From the NCBI GenBank assembly GCA_963682085.1, contig OY821614.1, forward strand, positions 1,116,001 to 1,180,000: DNA of 64,000 bases. The letters are read 5' to 3'. Below the pieces are notes generated by a model. The model ran no database searches. It was not told the DNA's origin and saw only the letters and a list, made by a program, of their open reading frames with translations. Both the position numbers and the translations under genes were made by a program. The stretch comes from Thiodubiliella sp900128405 (GTDB lineage Bacteria; Pseudomonadota; Gammaproteobacteria; PS1; Pseudothioglobaceae). The stretch's first letter is position 1. Every line of letters starts with the position of its first letter. Below, one piece after another: positions 46,271-55,197 of this stretch.

Positions 46271-46471
46271 ATGATTCCAGGACCATTTGAACTGATTATT
46301 ATCTTAGTCATTGTCTTATTATTATTTGGCGGTAAACGCCTTAAAAATATTGGCGGTGACTTAGGTGGTGCCATCAAAGGCTTTAAAAAATCAATGAAAG
46401 AAAGTGAAAAAATTGATGACAAAGACGGTGTCATTGATGCCAAAGTTGTCAAAGAAGAAGACAAGGTATAA
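46271..46471 (+). CDS. tatA: Sec-independent translocase subunit TatA
   Basis: 66 residues: one N-terminal helix (PFELIIILVIVLLLFG), the conserved FGGKRL hinge, an amphipathic helix (GDLGGAIKGFKKSMKES) and a charged tail. TatA forms the protein-conducting part of the twin-arginine pathway, which SoxY needs. I start at 46271 because AGGAGAG precedes it. Confidence 0.93.
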   Translation: MIPGPFELIIILVIVLLLFGGKRLKNIGGDLGGAIKGFKKSMKESEKIDDKDGVIDAKVVKEEDKV

Positions 46472-46475
46472 AAGC

Positions 46476-46636
46476 AAGATCTTTGTATAAATATGAATAA
46501 TCATCAAGGGTTTACTTCTCCCCCACTTGGCAATTTTTTAAATCCCACTTTAGCCCTGCTAGAGCAAAATTCAAGAAATCTACTAAGTAAGGGAAAATTG
46601 AATTTCTCCAATTATTCACACTTATGCAAAAGCCTT
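46476..46636. mobile_element. MITE-like element between tatA and tatB
   Basis: About 161 bp, non-coding, bounded by imperfect terminal inverted repeats of about 27 bases: AAGATCTTTGTATAAATATG on the left and, in reverse complement, AAGGCTTTTGCATAAGTGTG on the right. The ends resemble those of the IS5-type copies and of the other small repeats here. It separates tatA from tatB inside one operon, and its right end touches the tatB ribosome binding site. Confidence 0.6.
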
Positions 46637-46646
46637 GAGGCGAATT

Positions 46647-46928
46647 ATGTTTGATATTGGATTTTGGGAATTCGCCTTAATTGGTATTATTACACTGATT
46701 ATCGTCGGCCCTGAAAAAATGCCTGCTATTGCGAGAACGGCTGGACGCTATATTGGCAAAGCCAAACAATTTGTTGCTAAAGTTCAAGAGGACATTGGTG
46801 CAGAAATTGATACCGATGAAATTAAAAAACATTTGAACACTATGGATAAAGATACCAATATTTTAGAGGTATTTGACGACACCAAGAAAGCAGTCAACGA
46901 TATTAAAAAAGATGTCGAAAAATCATAG
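46647..46928 (+). CDS. tatB: Sec-independent translocase subunit TatB
   Basis: 93 residues: N-terminal helix MFDIGFWEFALIGIITLIIV, then GPEKMP and an amphipathic helix. The Glu in the helix (WEFALIG) and the GPEKMP hinge set it apart from TatA. It is the receptor partner of TatC. The ATG at 46647 follows GAGG. Its end overlaps the tatC start by 17 bp. Confidence 0.93.
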   Translation: MFDIGFWEFALIGIITLIIVGPEKMPAIARTAGRYIGKAKQFVAKVQEDIGAEIDTDEIKKHLNTMDKDTNILEVFDDTKKAVNDIKKDVEKS

Positions 46929-47781
46929 CACCGAAGTTAAAAATATGAGTTTTGTTCAGCATATGGTTGAACTGCGTAACATTTTATTACATTCGGCGAT
47001 TGCCATTTTGGTTATCTTTGCTGGATTATTTCCCTTTGCCAATGAAGTGTATGCTTTTATTGCTGCACCAATTATCAATGTCTTGCCTGCAGATAGTAGC
47101 ATTATTGCCATTGGCGTTATATCACCCTTTTTAACACCACTCAAAATGGTGCTTATTATTGCGGTGTATCTAGCAATGCCCTATTTGCTTTATCAAGTTT
47201 GGTCGTTTATTGCACCTGCACTCTATCAGCATGAAAAGCAAATGATTGTGCCATTGGTGGTTTCATCTACGCTGTTGTTTTATGCAGGCTTACTGTTTTC
47301 GTTCTACATTGTTTTTCCAGTTATTTTTAGCTTTTTGTCTAGTATTGGACCTAGTGTGGTGGACTTCACCCCTGACATTCAATATTATTTAGATTTTGTC
47401 TTAAAGGTATCATTTGCATTTGGCGTGGCATTTGAAGTGCCGATTGCCACCATATTAATCATTATGTTTAATATGACAACCATTGAGAAACTCAAAAAAA
47501 ATCGCCCTTATGTGGTTATTGGTGCATTTATCTTAGGGATGTTGCTCACGCCACCTGATATTATTTCACAAACACTGATTGCCATTCCAATGTGGCTGTT
47601 GTTTGAAGCAGGATTAATTTTTGCACCAATGTTTAAACGCTCAACGCCAATATCAGACAACAAAGGCGCTAAATCAACCGTTACTCCAGATAAAAAAGAA
47701 GCACCAGATGAAGAGGATTGGGGTGATGAAGAATTGGACAAAATCGACAAAGTCTTTGAGGAATTAGATAAAGAAGATTAA
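46912..47781 (+). CDS. tatC: Sec-independent translocase subunit TatC
   Basis: 289 residues with six transmembrane helices. The signature segments are SFVQHMVELRNIL at the N-terminus and the first periplasmic loop and helix 2 region. TatC recognises the twin-Arg signal peptide. An acidic, charged C-terminal tail of about 45 residues (ending DKVFEELDKED) is longer than usual. A start at 46945 (MSFVQHM) is also possible. Confidence 0.93.
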   Translation: MSKNHSTEVKNMSFVQHMVELRNILLHSAIAILVIFAGLFPFANEVYAFIAAPIINVLPADSSIIAIGVISPFLTPLKMVLIIAVYLAMPYLLYQVWSFIAPALYQHEKQMIVPLVVSSTLLFYAGLLFSFYIVFPVIFSFLSSIGPSVVDFTPDIQYYLDFVLKVSFAFGVAFEVPIATILIIMFNMTTIEKLKKNRPYVVIGAFILGMLLTPPDIISQTLIAIPMWLLFEAGLIFAPMFKRSTPISDNKGAKSTVTPDKKEAPDEEDWGDEELDKIDKVFEELDKED

Positions 47782-47804
47782 TAAACTAAATTATTTAGTT
47801 TATT
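47780..47804. terminator. AT-rich hairpin between tatC and the Fnr-like gene
   Basis: An 11-bp perfect stem (AATAAACTAAA/TTTAGTTTATT) around TTA, overlapping the tatC stop. T and A runs lie on both sides, so it may end transcription from either direction. The stem is weak. Confidence 0.5.
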
Positions 47805-47866
47805 TTAAAAAAGGCATTACACTCAAATCATTTTTTTTAATACTAACCAAAAAATAGAGAATATAA

Positions 47867-48634
47867 CTAACTAAAATGACGAAATGGCTCTTTAATTAAA
47901 CTGATATCAAAACTCCCAATTTCAGAAAGTTTCTGTTCATTAATAACCTTAAGTTTTTTATGCCCACAAGAAATCAGCCCTTGCTCCTTAAAAGTAACAA
48001 TAATACGATTAATATGCACCTTGGTTATCCCTAAAGAATCTGCCATATCTGCTTGATTAAGTGGGAAAAATATTTCTCCCGTTACCTGATTAAAATCATC
48101 AGGAGATTGCACTCTGATACGAGAATACAATTCCATAATCAAATATGCCAAACCCTCGGTAGCAGTTTTTTGTCCCAAATTAAGTAAGCGTTGCTGGCAC
48201 AATACTGAATCATTAATTTGTAAATCAATCAAGCGTTTGGCGATATCAGAATTTTCATTAATTATTTTTGATATATTGCCATCAAAAAATAAACAAATTC
48301 TTGAATCTGTGACTGCCTGAATAGAGTAAGGCAAATCTCCTTCATTATTACGACTAAAACCAACAAAATCCCCTGGTAATGACACCCTTAGAATTTGCCT
48401 TGTGCCATTTTCTAAGTGATTGTATAAAATCAAACAACCTGAATACAAAGTAAAAGCATAATTAATTTTACTTTTTTCTCGATGTAGGATATCTCCTGCA
48501 GAAAAATAACAATGTTTGTCACGATACTTTTGTGTAATACGCACCTTGTCTTCGTTTATAGCACCAAACAAAGCACGCGACCTGACAGTGCAATTACTAC
48601 AATCAGCATCTTTTAAATGAGGGTTTATTGTCAT
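47867..48634 (-). CDS. Crp/Fnr-family regulator
   Basis: 255 residues: a cyclic-nucleotide-binding-like beta roll (about 30-145), a long dimerisation helix, and a winged helix (QADMADSLGITKVHINRIIVTFKEQGLI). An N-terminal DCSNC pair and further cysteines (HC, GC) are seen, but not the full four-Cys Fnr pattern, so an iron-sulfur sensor is uncertain. I start at 48634 (MTINPHLKD) since the longer frame has no ribosome binding site. Its targets are unknown. Confidence 0.82.
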   Translation of the reverse strand: MTINPHLKDADCSNCTVRSRALFGAINEDKVRITQKYRDKHCYFSAGDILHREKSKINYAFTLYSGCLILYNHLENGTRQILRVSLPGDFVGFSRNNEGDLPYSIQAVTDSRICLFFDGNISKIINENSDIAKRLIDLQINDSVLCQQRLLNLGQKTATEGLAYLIMELYSRIRVQSPDDFNQVTGEIFFPLNQADMADSLGITKVHINRIIVTFKEQGLISCGHKKLKVINEQKLSEIGSFDISLIKEPFRHFS

Positions 48635-48870
48635 AATCTCACTATACCATAAAAAAAGATAGGTATAAGGAAACGCCAAAAGAAATAAAAAACTAATAAA
48701 AGTTAACCGAATATATCATTGGTCATATTCTTAAGCCAACTATATCTATACTCTACTTTTCTAGCTATAAGTATATTACTCCAAAACCTCTGGCAACTTT
48801 TCTATTCAAAAAAAAACTTATCAAATAATTGGCTATCATCCCCATTTTTGGATAAATAATTATCAAATCT

Positions 48871-48890
48871 ATGTTTATATAAAGGTTTTA
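48871..48890. repeat. Possible decayed end of the CCTTTGCATAAA-type repeat
   Basis: TTTATATAAAGGTTTT resembles the degenerate end at 56103. It lies just beyond the 3' end of the ANTAR regulator gene. Weak evidence. Confidence 0.25.
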
Positions 48891-48897
48891 ATATGAG

Positions 48898-49482
48898 TTA
48901 ATTTAATAACTCAAAGGCGTTAATTACGCTTTCTGCCACATCGACAATACGCTTATTTTTATCCATTGCCATTTTACGCAAAGACTGATAAGCCTCATCT
49001 TCGCTAATATTCTTGCGTTGCATTAATAAGCCCTTAGCTTTTTCAACGGCTTTACGCTCTGAAAGTTGATTACGGGTTGCGTCCAACTCATCTTTAAGCG
49101 CTTGAAACTCTCTAAATCGCGCTATGGCCACATCAATAATCGGCTGCACACGATTCTCCTCAAGTCCATCAACAATATAAGCATTCACACCTGATTTAAT
49201 CGCCGAACTTGCCATCTCAGAATTTGATTCCTCAGTAAACATTACAATTGGCTTTGGTTTAGTTTTGTTCACATCGGTTAAATTTGCAAATACCTCTTCA
49301 TTAGGGATATCTGCATTCACAATCACCACATCTGCATGGGTCATTTCATTGCTATTTTGTAAATTAATACTGTTGTCCATACGACAAATTACTTCATGTC
49401 CTTTGTCTTGTAAGGCACGACGCAACATCGCCGAACGACCTGTGTTTTCATCAACAAGAATGATTTTAAGTGCTGTATTCAT
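48898..49482 (-). CDS. ANTAR-domain antiterminator (NasT-like)
   Basis: 194 residues. An N-terminal receiver-like domain (KIILVDENTG...) is followed by a coiled coil and a C-terminal ANTAR domain (KAVEKAKGLLMQRKNISEDEAYQSLRKMAM). ANTAR proteins bind pairs of small RNA hairpins and prevent termination, commonly in nitrogen genes. Where the phosphoacceptor Asp is expected (VIVD) the sequence has Asn56, so it is probably a pseudo-receiver, controlled by a partner rather than a kinase. No nasS-like gene is visible. It lies downstream of the glnK-amtB-porin genes, whose leader has matching hairpins. Confidence 0.88.
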   Translation of the reverse strand: MNTALKIILVDENTGRSAMLRRALQDKGHEVICRMDNSINLQNSNEMTHADVVIVNADIPNEEVFANLTDVNKTKPKPIVMFTEESNSEMASSAIKSGVNAYIVDGLEENRVQPIIDVAIARFREFQALKDELDATRNQLSERKAVEKAKGLLMQRKNISEDEAYQSLRKMAMDKNKRIVDVAESVINAFELLN

Positions 49483-49513
49483 AAGAAATAAATTATACTG
49501 TTTTTAAATAAAA

Positions 49514-49537
49514 AATACCTTGCATTTGCAAGGTAAA
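49514..49537 (-). terminator. Intrinsic terminator of the porin gene
   Basis: ACCTTGCA and TGCAAGGT form a perfect 8-bp stem with flanking A and T runs. It lies between the TorF-like porin gene and the ANTAR gene, so the latter needs its own promoter. Confidence 0.75.
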
Positions 49538-49561
49538 AATTATTATAAATTTTTTAAAAAA

Positions 49562-50233
49562 TTAGAAAGATTTACTAACGCTAAATACTGTATTTTTTGG
49601 ATCCATATCTGCTCCAGTAGCATTATCATTAACTTTAGTAAAATCCAATGCATAATCTAAACCAGCATAAGATGTACCAAAACTAAACCCATACATTTTA
49701 TAACCACTAGTATCACCAGAAGTTGATGCATTAGAGTATTGACCAATCGTTAGCGACATATCTATGTCGCTAACACTGGTGCTATAACTACCCTCAACAT
49801 AATTAGCAGCATCCCCTATACCTTTGTAATAAGTTAAACCGAAATCATCATAAGACCCAGTAATATAAGCTTCTTTAAAGTTGTTATCTTTAGTATTGTA
49901 AGTATAAGAAATATAGCCCAATTCATAGCCAATACTGCTATTTAGCTCATCTGAATAAGAACCGTAGATATCAAATTCAGCAGACATATTATTAGCCCAA
50001 TCAGCATTAGAACCCCAAACGCCAATCGAAAAACCATTGTCTAAATCATAGTCTAAGCCACCTTGAACAGCTTTTTTATCGCTACTTTGTGTTTTTCCAC
50101 GCCACACATAATCACTAGCAATGGTAATATTGGCACTCACCGGTGAAGTTACCTCTTCAGCAGCGAACGATACTGAACTGAGAATTGAAAGCAATCCAGT
50201 AGCCAATAATAATTTTTTTGTTAAATTTTTCAT
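49562..50233 (-). CDS. TorF-family putative porin
   Basis: 223 residues: a signal peptide (MKNLTKKLLLATGLLS...SFA) and a beta-barrel pattern of alternating residues ending in Phe, as in outer-membrane proteins. The block ITIASDYVWRGKTQSSDKKAVQGGLDY is typical of this family. Such proteins are presumed outer-membrane channels; the substrate is not known. It lies directly behind glnK-amtB on the same strand, so passage of ammonium or another nitrogen compound through the outer membrane is an attractive guess. An AAGGA box supports the start at 50233. Confidence 0.78.
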   Translation of the reverse strand: MKNLTKKLLLATGLLSILSSVSFAAEEVTSPVSANITIASDYVWRGKTQSSDKKAVQGGLDYDLDNGFSIGVWGSNADWANNMSAEFDIYGSYSDELNSSIGYELGYISYTYNTKDNNFKEAYITGSYDDFGLTYYKGIGDAANYVEGSYSTSVSDIDMSLTIGQYSNASTSGDTSGYKMYGFSFGTSYAGLDYALDFTKVNDNATGADMDPKNTVFSVSKSF

Positions 50234-50294
50234 TTTTATTTCCTTATATAATTTTAATATCGCCAAAAATACAATATTTCTAACTTATTTTTTC

Positions 50295-51509
50295 TTACTT
50301 AATTGTAAATTCTGGATAGGCATGCAGTCCACACTCTGAAATATCCACACCTTCTGCTTCTTCTTGCTCTGAAACACGAACACCCATAACCACTTTAATA
50401 GCCAACCAAAGTATAAGAGATGTACCGAACACCCAAATAAAGATAGTTGCAGCACCAAGTAATTGTCCTGTAAATAACACATTAGGGTTAGTTAGTGGCA
50501 CTGCTAATAAGCCCCACAATCCAACCACACCATGCACCGAAATTGCACCGACTGGATCGTCAATTTTAAATACCTTGTCTAAGGTTGAAATTGAAAATAC
50601 AACTAAAATACCACCAACAGCACCAATTAAAGTCGCACCCAAGGCACTCGGTGTATCTGGTCCTGCGGTAATCGCAACCAAACCAGCTAACGCACCATTT
50701 AATGCCATAGTAAGGTCAGCTTTGCCCCACAATATCTTAACTAATAGTAGCGCTGCAATCACACCACCTGCTGCCGCTGCATTTGTATTTAAAAATACCA
50801 TTGCCACTGCATTTGCACTTTCTTTGCTCGCCATTGACAACACTGAACCGCCATTAAAGCCAAACCAGCCCATCCATAAAATAAATGTGCCTAAAGTTGC
50901 TAAAGGCATATTTGCACCCATAATTGCATTTGAAGAACCGTCTTTATTGTATTTTCCTCTACGAGCACCAAGCACCAATACACCCGCTAATGCCGCCGCT
51001 GCACCTGCCATATGCACAATACCCGAACCTGCAAAATCAGAAAAACCATAATCAGATAATTTAAACAATCCAAATACTGCCTCTCTACCCCAAGTCCATG
51101 CACCTTCTAACGGGTAGATAATTGCAGTAAATACCAATGCAAAAGCAAAAAATGAGAATAATTTCATTCTTTCGGCCACCGCACCAGAAACAATCGACAT
51201 CGCTGTTGCGACAAATACGACTTGGAAGAAAAAATCTGCTGCATTTGAGTATTTATCACCTTGACCACTAATGCCATCTAATAATACACCGCCACCATAC
51301 ATCAAGTCATAACCATATATCATATAAGTAGTGCAAGAAATTGCAAACAATCCGATATTTTTGGTTAAAATTTCTGTCGTATTTTTACTCCTAACAAGAC
51401 CCGCTTCTAACATTGAGAATCCTGCTGCCATCCACATAACTAATGCACCCATTACTAAAAAGTAAAAAGTATTAATAGCAAATTGCATTTCTAATATTGT
51501 ATTTTCCAT
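50295..51509 (-). CDS. amtB: Ammonium transporter AmtB, first copy
   Basis: 404 residues, 11 helices, with the conserved GAGSG-type and twin-His regions (VHMAGAAAALAG; ISVHGVVGLWG). It conducts ammonium through the inner membrane under control of the PII protein encoded 10 bp upstream. I start at 51509 (MENTILEMQF), six bases after AAGGAGG. This copy lacks a cleaved signal peptide, unlike the second copy at 56.2 kb. Confidence 0.95.
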   Translation of the reverse strand: MENTILEMQFAINTFYFLVMGALVMWMAAGFSMLEAGLVRSKNTTEILTKNIGLFAISCTTYMIYGYDLMYGGGVLLDGISGQGDKYSNAADFFFQVVFVATAMSIVSGAVAERMKLFSFFAFALVFTAIIYPLEGAWTWGREAVFGLFKLSDYGFSDFAGSGIVHMAGAAAALAGVLVLGARRGKYNKDGSSNAIMGANMPLATLGTFILWMGWFGFNGGSVLSMASKESANAVAMVFLNTNAAAAGGVIAALLLVKILWGKADLTMALNGALAGLVAITAGPDTPSALGATLIGAVGGILVVFSISTLDKVFKIDDPVGAISVHGVVGLWGLLAVPLTNPNVLFTGQLLGAATIFIWVFGTSLILWLAIKVVMGVRVSEQEEAEGVDISECGLHAYPEFTIK

Positions 51510-51519
51510 AATTGCCTCC

Positions 51520-51867
51520 TTAAAGTGCGACTGCACCAGTTTCGCCCGTTCTAATACGGATAACTTGCTCTAAATTGCCAACAAAAATTTTACCGTCACC
51601 AATTTTTCCTTCACCATCAGACTTCGCTGATTCGCTAATAACTTTAATCACGCTATCAACTTGGTCTGCGCTAATCGCAATTTCTAATTTAACTTTTGGC
51701 AAAAAATCCACTGTGTATTCTGCACCACGATAAAGTTCTGTATGTCCTTTTTGACGACCAAAGCCTTTGACTTCTGTTACTGTAATACCTGAAACGCCAA
51801 TTTCAGATAGGGCTTCTCTTACTTCATCAAGTTTAAAGGGCTTAATAATTGCTACCACCATTTTCAT
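51520..51867 (-). CDS. glnK: Nitrogen regulatory protein PII, first copy
   Basis: 115 residues. The T-loop YRGAEYTVDFLP with Tyr51, the uridylylation site, and the C-terminal GKIFVGNLEQVIRIRTGETG are standard. Trimeric PII senses ATP/ADP, 2-oxoglutarate and glutamine state and gates AmtB. Its mRNA has a 200-nt leader with a terminator (see next features), so expression probably depends on antitermination. Confidence 0.95.
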   Translation of the reverse strand: MKMVVAIIKPFKLDEVREALSEIGVSGITVTEVKGFGRQKGHTELYRGAEYTVDFLPKVKLEIAISADQVDSVIKVISESAKSDGEGKIGDGKIFVGNLEQVIRIRTGETGAVAL

Positions 51868-52071
51868 ATAATTCTCCTATTCTCAAAAACAAAAAAAAGC
51901 CAACAACTGCACTTGCAAAATATGCAAATACAATTTGTTGGCTTCTATACCTTTTTTTCAGTTCCACCTTGAAACTGGCAAAAAAAAATGTTTATCCAAA
52001 CCTTTTAATTAAAAAAAGTTCAAATAAACATCAGTGTTTTATGTTAAATCCCACCTTTGGGAAGCAACTGG
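51868..52071 (-). promoter_or_regulatory. glnK leader RNA with two ANTAR-type hairpins
   Basis: Read on the minus strand, the leader has a hairpin TCCC-AAAGGT-GGGA (52049-52062) and a second, CAGTTTC-AAGGTG-GAACTG (51959-51977, one bulged base). Both six-base loops have A at position 1 and G at position 4, the known ANTAR signature. They are followed by the intrinsic terminator at 51888-51944. The spacing between the two hairpins (about 70 nt) is longer than usual and the first stem is short, so the match is suggestive rather than proven. Confidence 0.6.
51888..51944 (-). terminator. Leader terminator ahead of glnK-amtB
   Basis: AAGCCAACAA (minus-strand sense) and TTGTTGGCTT form a 10-bp stem with a 28-nt loop, followed by TTTTTTTTG. 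It lies 20 bp before the glnK start codon and inside its transcript, so it must be overcome for expression: a regulated attenuator. Confidence 0.75.
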
Positions 52072-52077
52072 GGAAGG

Positions 52078-52105
52078 ATTATAAATTAAATAAATATTTT
52101 GTCAA
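52078..52105 (-). promoter_or_regulatory. Consensus sigma-70 promoter of glnK-amtB
   Basis: On the minus strand TTGACA (52100-52105) and TATAAT (52078-52083) are separated by 16 bp, both perfect. Transcription should start near 52071, a few bases before the first ANTAR-type hairpin. It lies just beyond the ligA stop codon. Confidence 0.8.
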
Positions 52106-52109
52106 GTAT

Positions 52110-54002
52110 TTATTGAATTATTGCCAAATATTTTTCTTCGGTCAATATTTCTACGCCGAATTTTTCTGCATTTTCAATTTTTTTATCCCCTACTTTTTCA
52201 CCTATCACCAAATAATCTGTCTTTGCACTCACGCTGGTTACCACTTGAATACCAATGGACTTGGCATATTTTTTCATTGCCTCTCTTGGGTTACTCATCT
52301 TGCCAGTAAACACCACTTTTTTACCATTAAGTTTATGTGTAAATTCTACCAAATCTTTTTGCAAATGCGTTAATTCTAAATTAAAATTGCGTTGGCTTAA
52401 TAATTCAAATTCATCCTTAATACTTCTAAGCCCTGTAACAATAGCGTATGCAGTGAGTTCGGCAAAGCCTTCAATTTCAGCTATTTTTTCAATATCAAGT
52501 GCAAAAATATCGCTAAGTGGACAAGCTTTAAGTAAATTTTCACAATTCCCTATGCTTAATCTAACAACGCCAAATGCCGCTAAAAAACGCCAATCTTCAA
52601 TTTGCTCAGTGCTTGATCTTTCTAATTGCCCAACAAGATTGCTACTGGTTTTTTCACCAAAACCCATTGCCATTAAACGCACTGAATTCAAGGCATAAAT
52701 CTCTGAAATTTTACGAATATCTTGTTTATATAATTTTTCAATAGTGGCAATACCAAAACCATCGTTGTTGGCGAGTATCTTAAAAAAATATGCCATTTTT
52801 CCAATAACTTGTGCTGGGCATTCTTGATGATTAATACACATTAAAAAATCAGATTCCCATTGTAACGGCTTGTTGCAACTTGGGCAGACTTCTGGAATGT
52901 CGGTCGGTGCTGATTTTAAAACTTGATTGATTTTGGGGATAACTAAACCAGAGCGAGTTAGCTCAATGATTGAGCCACTGCCCAGCCCTTGTTCCTTGAC
53001 CAAGCCGTAATGATGTCCTGTTGCACGATGAATGGTCGCACCACTAAGTAAAGTTGGTTCTAATTCTGCTACAGGGGTGATTTTTCCTGTGCGTCCGACT
53101 TGGGGGGTAACGGACAGAACCTTAACTTGTGCCTTATCTCTATTCTCTTTAAAAGCAATTTGCCAACGATGAAATTTTCGATTGGCACCCATACAGTTTT
53201 TCAACGCATCATCTGCTACTGCAAACACCACGCCATCTATATCAAAATCAACACTCTCCAATATATGATTAACAATTTGTGTAAATTGCCCCTCTAATTC
53301 GTTAATATTTACTGACTTAGTCGGCAACTGAGCAAAAGGCACAAATAAAGCGGCTTTGGCATCAATCGCTTGTTGTGCTTTGATATCAAGTTCTTTTTCT
53401 TTAATAAGACTTGCTTGAAAATTACGCGGATATTCAAAATCACCAGACAAATGAGATTTAAAATAACTTTTCTTAACCACAATTTCTCCTGCACCTTGCC
53501 CACGCTCAGAATCATTATAAATTTGTAATCCTCGCTCAAACACACGACTAATATCACTGCCTTTTTTGCCATCGCCTCTAGTATATAGCCCTTTACCGTC
53601 ATCATAACCTGCAAAGCCATCTAACTTAGGTGTGGCTTTGATTTGAATTTTATTATCAGCAAGGTTGATAATAGAGGCAGATTTTTGAATGCGTTCTAAC
53701 CATTTGCTTATCTCTTGCCACGAATACGCTTTATCTATAGAAAGCATAATTTCTGGTAGCAACACCTTCTCTTCAGAAAACCCTTGCCCTTCTGGCTCTA
53801 CAGATTGAAATAATGAATGATGTGGTAGCCTTTCCTTGAGTGCAACAAGATAAATAAAATCATAATCTTTGTCAGTAACAATGGGCTCTCCTGCTCGATA
53901 AGCAAGATTAGCAGTTTGGCAAAACTGCGCCAAATCCTCATCTGACAAATCATCCAGTGAAATTTCTTGCTGAATAATTTGGTCAATAAAAGATTTTTGC
54001 AT
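52110..54002 (-). CDS. ligA: NAD-dependent DNA ligase
   Basis: 630 residues, shorter than the usual ~670. The N-terminal domain has AYRAGEPIVTDKDYDFI, the adenylation motif is KLDG with Lys126, and the Cys4 zinc finger (CPSCNKPL...CINHQECPAQ), helix-hairpin-helix region and C-terminal BRCT domain (KKVVFTGKMSNPREAMK) follow in order. It seals nicks in replication and repair. Several motifs are rather divergent (e.g. ATPKLDG for CEPKLDG), so a second, more typical ligase elsewhere is possible. Confidence 0.9.
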   Translation of the reverse strand: MQKSFIDQIIQQEISLDDLSDEDLAQFCQTANLAYRAGEPIVTDKDYDFIYLVALKERLPHHSLFQSVEPEGQGFSEEKVLLPEIMLSIDKAYSWQEISKWLERIQKSASIINLADNKIQIKATPKLDGFAGYDDGKGLYTRGDGKKGSDISRVFERGLQIYNDSERGQGAGEIVVKKSYFKSHLSGDFEYPRNFQASLIKEKELDIKAQQAIDAKAALFVPFAQLPTKSVNINELEGQFTQIVNHILESVDFDIDGVVFAVADDALKNCMGANRKFHRWQIAFKENRDKAQVKVLSVTPQVGRTGKITPVAELEPTLLSGATIHRATGHHYGLVKEQGLGSGSIIELTRSGLVIPKINQVLKSAPTDIPEVCPSCNKPLQWESDFLMCINHQECPAQVIGKMAYFFKILANNDGFGIATIEKLYKQDIRKISEIYALNSVRLMAMGFGEKTSSNLVGQLERSSTEQIEDWRFLAAFGVVRLSIGNCENLLKACPLSDIFALDIEKIAEIEGFAELTAYAIVTGLRSIKDEFELLSQRNFNLELTHLQKDLVEFTHKLNGKKVVFTGKMSNPREAMKKYAKSIGIQVVTSVSAKTDYLVIGEKVGDKKIENAEKFGVEILTEEKYLAIIQ

Positions 54003-54063
54003 AATAATTGCTGTCTCTAGATTTTATAAATCCACTAAAAAGGAAAATATGACTGTTTTTTTA

Positions 54064-55197
54064 CTAAAATTGCTTAGCTATATTACCCAATAACTCGTAA
54101 CTAAAATCAATCGTTTCCTTTTTATTTTGTTCAGACAAATCGTTAAAATACACTTCTGTTGCATTATTGCTAATCTGTTTCACAACAATTTGATATGATT
54201 CCTTAATCGCATCATCACCAAAAACACTTGAAAGAATACCTTTGTCTTTTTCCTTGGCAATATTAATATAAAAACTACCTTCTTTCACATCTTTATCTTC
54301 AACATCAACGCCTAACTGGTCAAGTGCCCAACCAATACTTACCCAAGTGCTGTATTTATTTAAAGAAAATTTAAGCTTTGCATAGCCACCAACCCCTTTA
54401 ACAAACTCTACACTTGTTTTCTCTTTCTTTTGGGTTGCAATAATTTGATCTTTTGCTTTCATATTATCGCTACCCAGATAAAGCATAAAACGATAAAGCA
54501 TTTCAGTTTCTAATGCCTCATCTTTGGAATGAACCTGCCAAATAGTATTTTCACCTTCACCACCTGTATCGGTAATCACTTCTTTCATAGAACTTAGGGT
54601 TAGGTAAACTTCGGTTTTTTTGTTGTCTTTTGTGGGTTCGATTCTTATTCTATATTTGTCAATAGTTGGCAATGCATATCTTACAGAAACTGCCTTTTGC
54701 AAAATTGATCTGAAAAAGCCAACAGATTGATCAGGAATTTCAGGATAATTTTCTAAAAAATCCGTTTCCATTATGCCAATTTTTTTATTGAATTTTTTAA
54801 TCTCAAAGCCATGCGACTTAAAGAAAGATTGCGCTAAATCCCATACCACGCCTAATTTTTTATCAACCACCAACCAACGAATTTGACCCAATTTTTTCAC
54901 TTGAATATCAGCAGACATGTCTAAAACTTTTGACACACTACTTGCAACTGCATCATTATGAGAAAAACTAATCCTATTCTCTTCAACATTTGATGCATGC
55001 TCACTCAGCTTAAAGGCATCTTGAGAATTGGGCTTAGTTAAATCTGGTGGCACTTCCAAAGAAGTTATTGTTTTATTTGCATAATATTGAATATCAATTT
55101 CACCAAGATTTACTTGCTTATCTTTCTCGTCTTGCTCTAATGAAAAACAACCTGCTACAGAAAAGGCGAGCAATGTAATTGTAAATATTTTTATCAT
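54064..55197 (-). CDS. bamC: Outer-membrane assembly lipoprotein BamC
   Basis: 377 residues with a lipobox (VAGC, Cys17), an unstructured N-terminal part including LEVPPDLTKP, the typical BamC binding segment, and two helix-grip domains. It belongs to the BAM complex. Its start overlaps the dapA stop by four bases, the conserved dapA-bamC pair. Confidence 0.9.
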   Translation of the reverse strand: MIKIFTITLLAFSVAGCFSLEQDEKDKQVNLGEIDIQYYANKTITSLEVPPDLTKPNSQDAFKLSEHASNVEENRISFSHNDAVASSVSKVLDMSADIQVKKLGQIRWLVVDKKLGVVWDLAQSFFKSHGFEIKKFNKKIGIMETDFLENYPEIPDQSVGFFRSILQKAVSVRYALPTIDKYRIRIEPTKDNKKTEVYLTLSSMKEVITDTGGEGENTIWQVHSKDEALETEMLYRFMLYLGSDNMKAKDQIIATQKKEKTSVEFVKGVGGYAKLKFSLNKYSTWVSIGWALDQLGVDVEDKDVKEGSFYINIAKEKDKGILSSVFGDDAIKESYQIVVKQISNNATEVYFNDLSEQNKKETIDFSYELLGNIAKQF

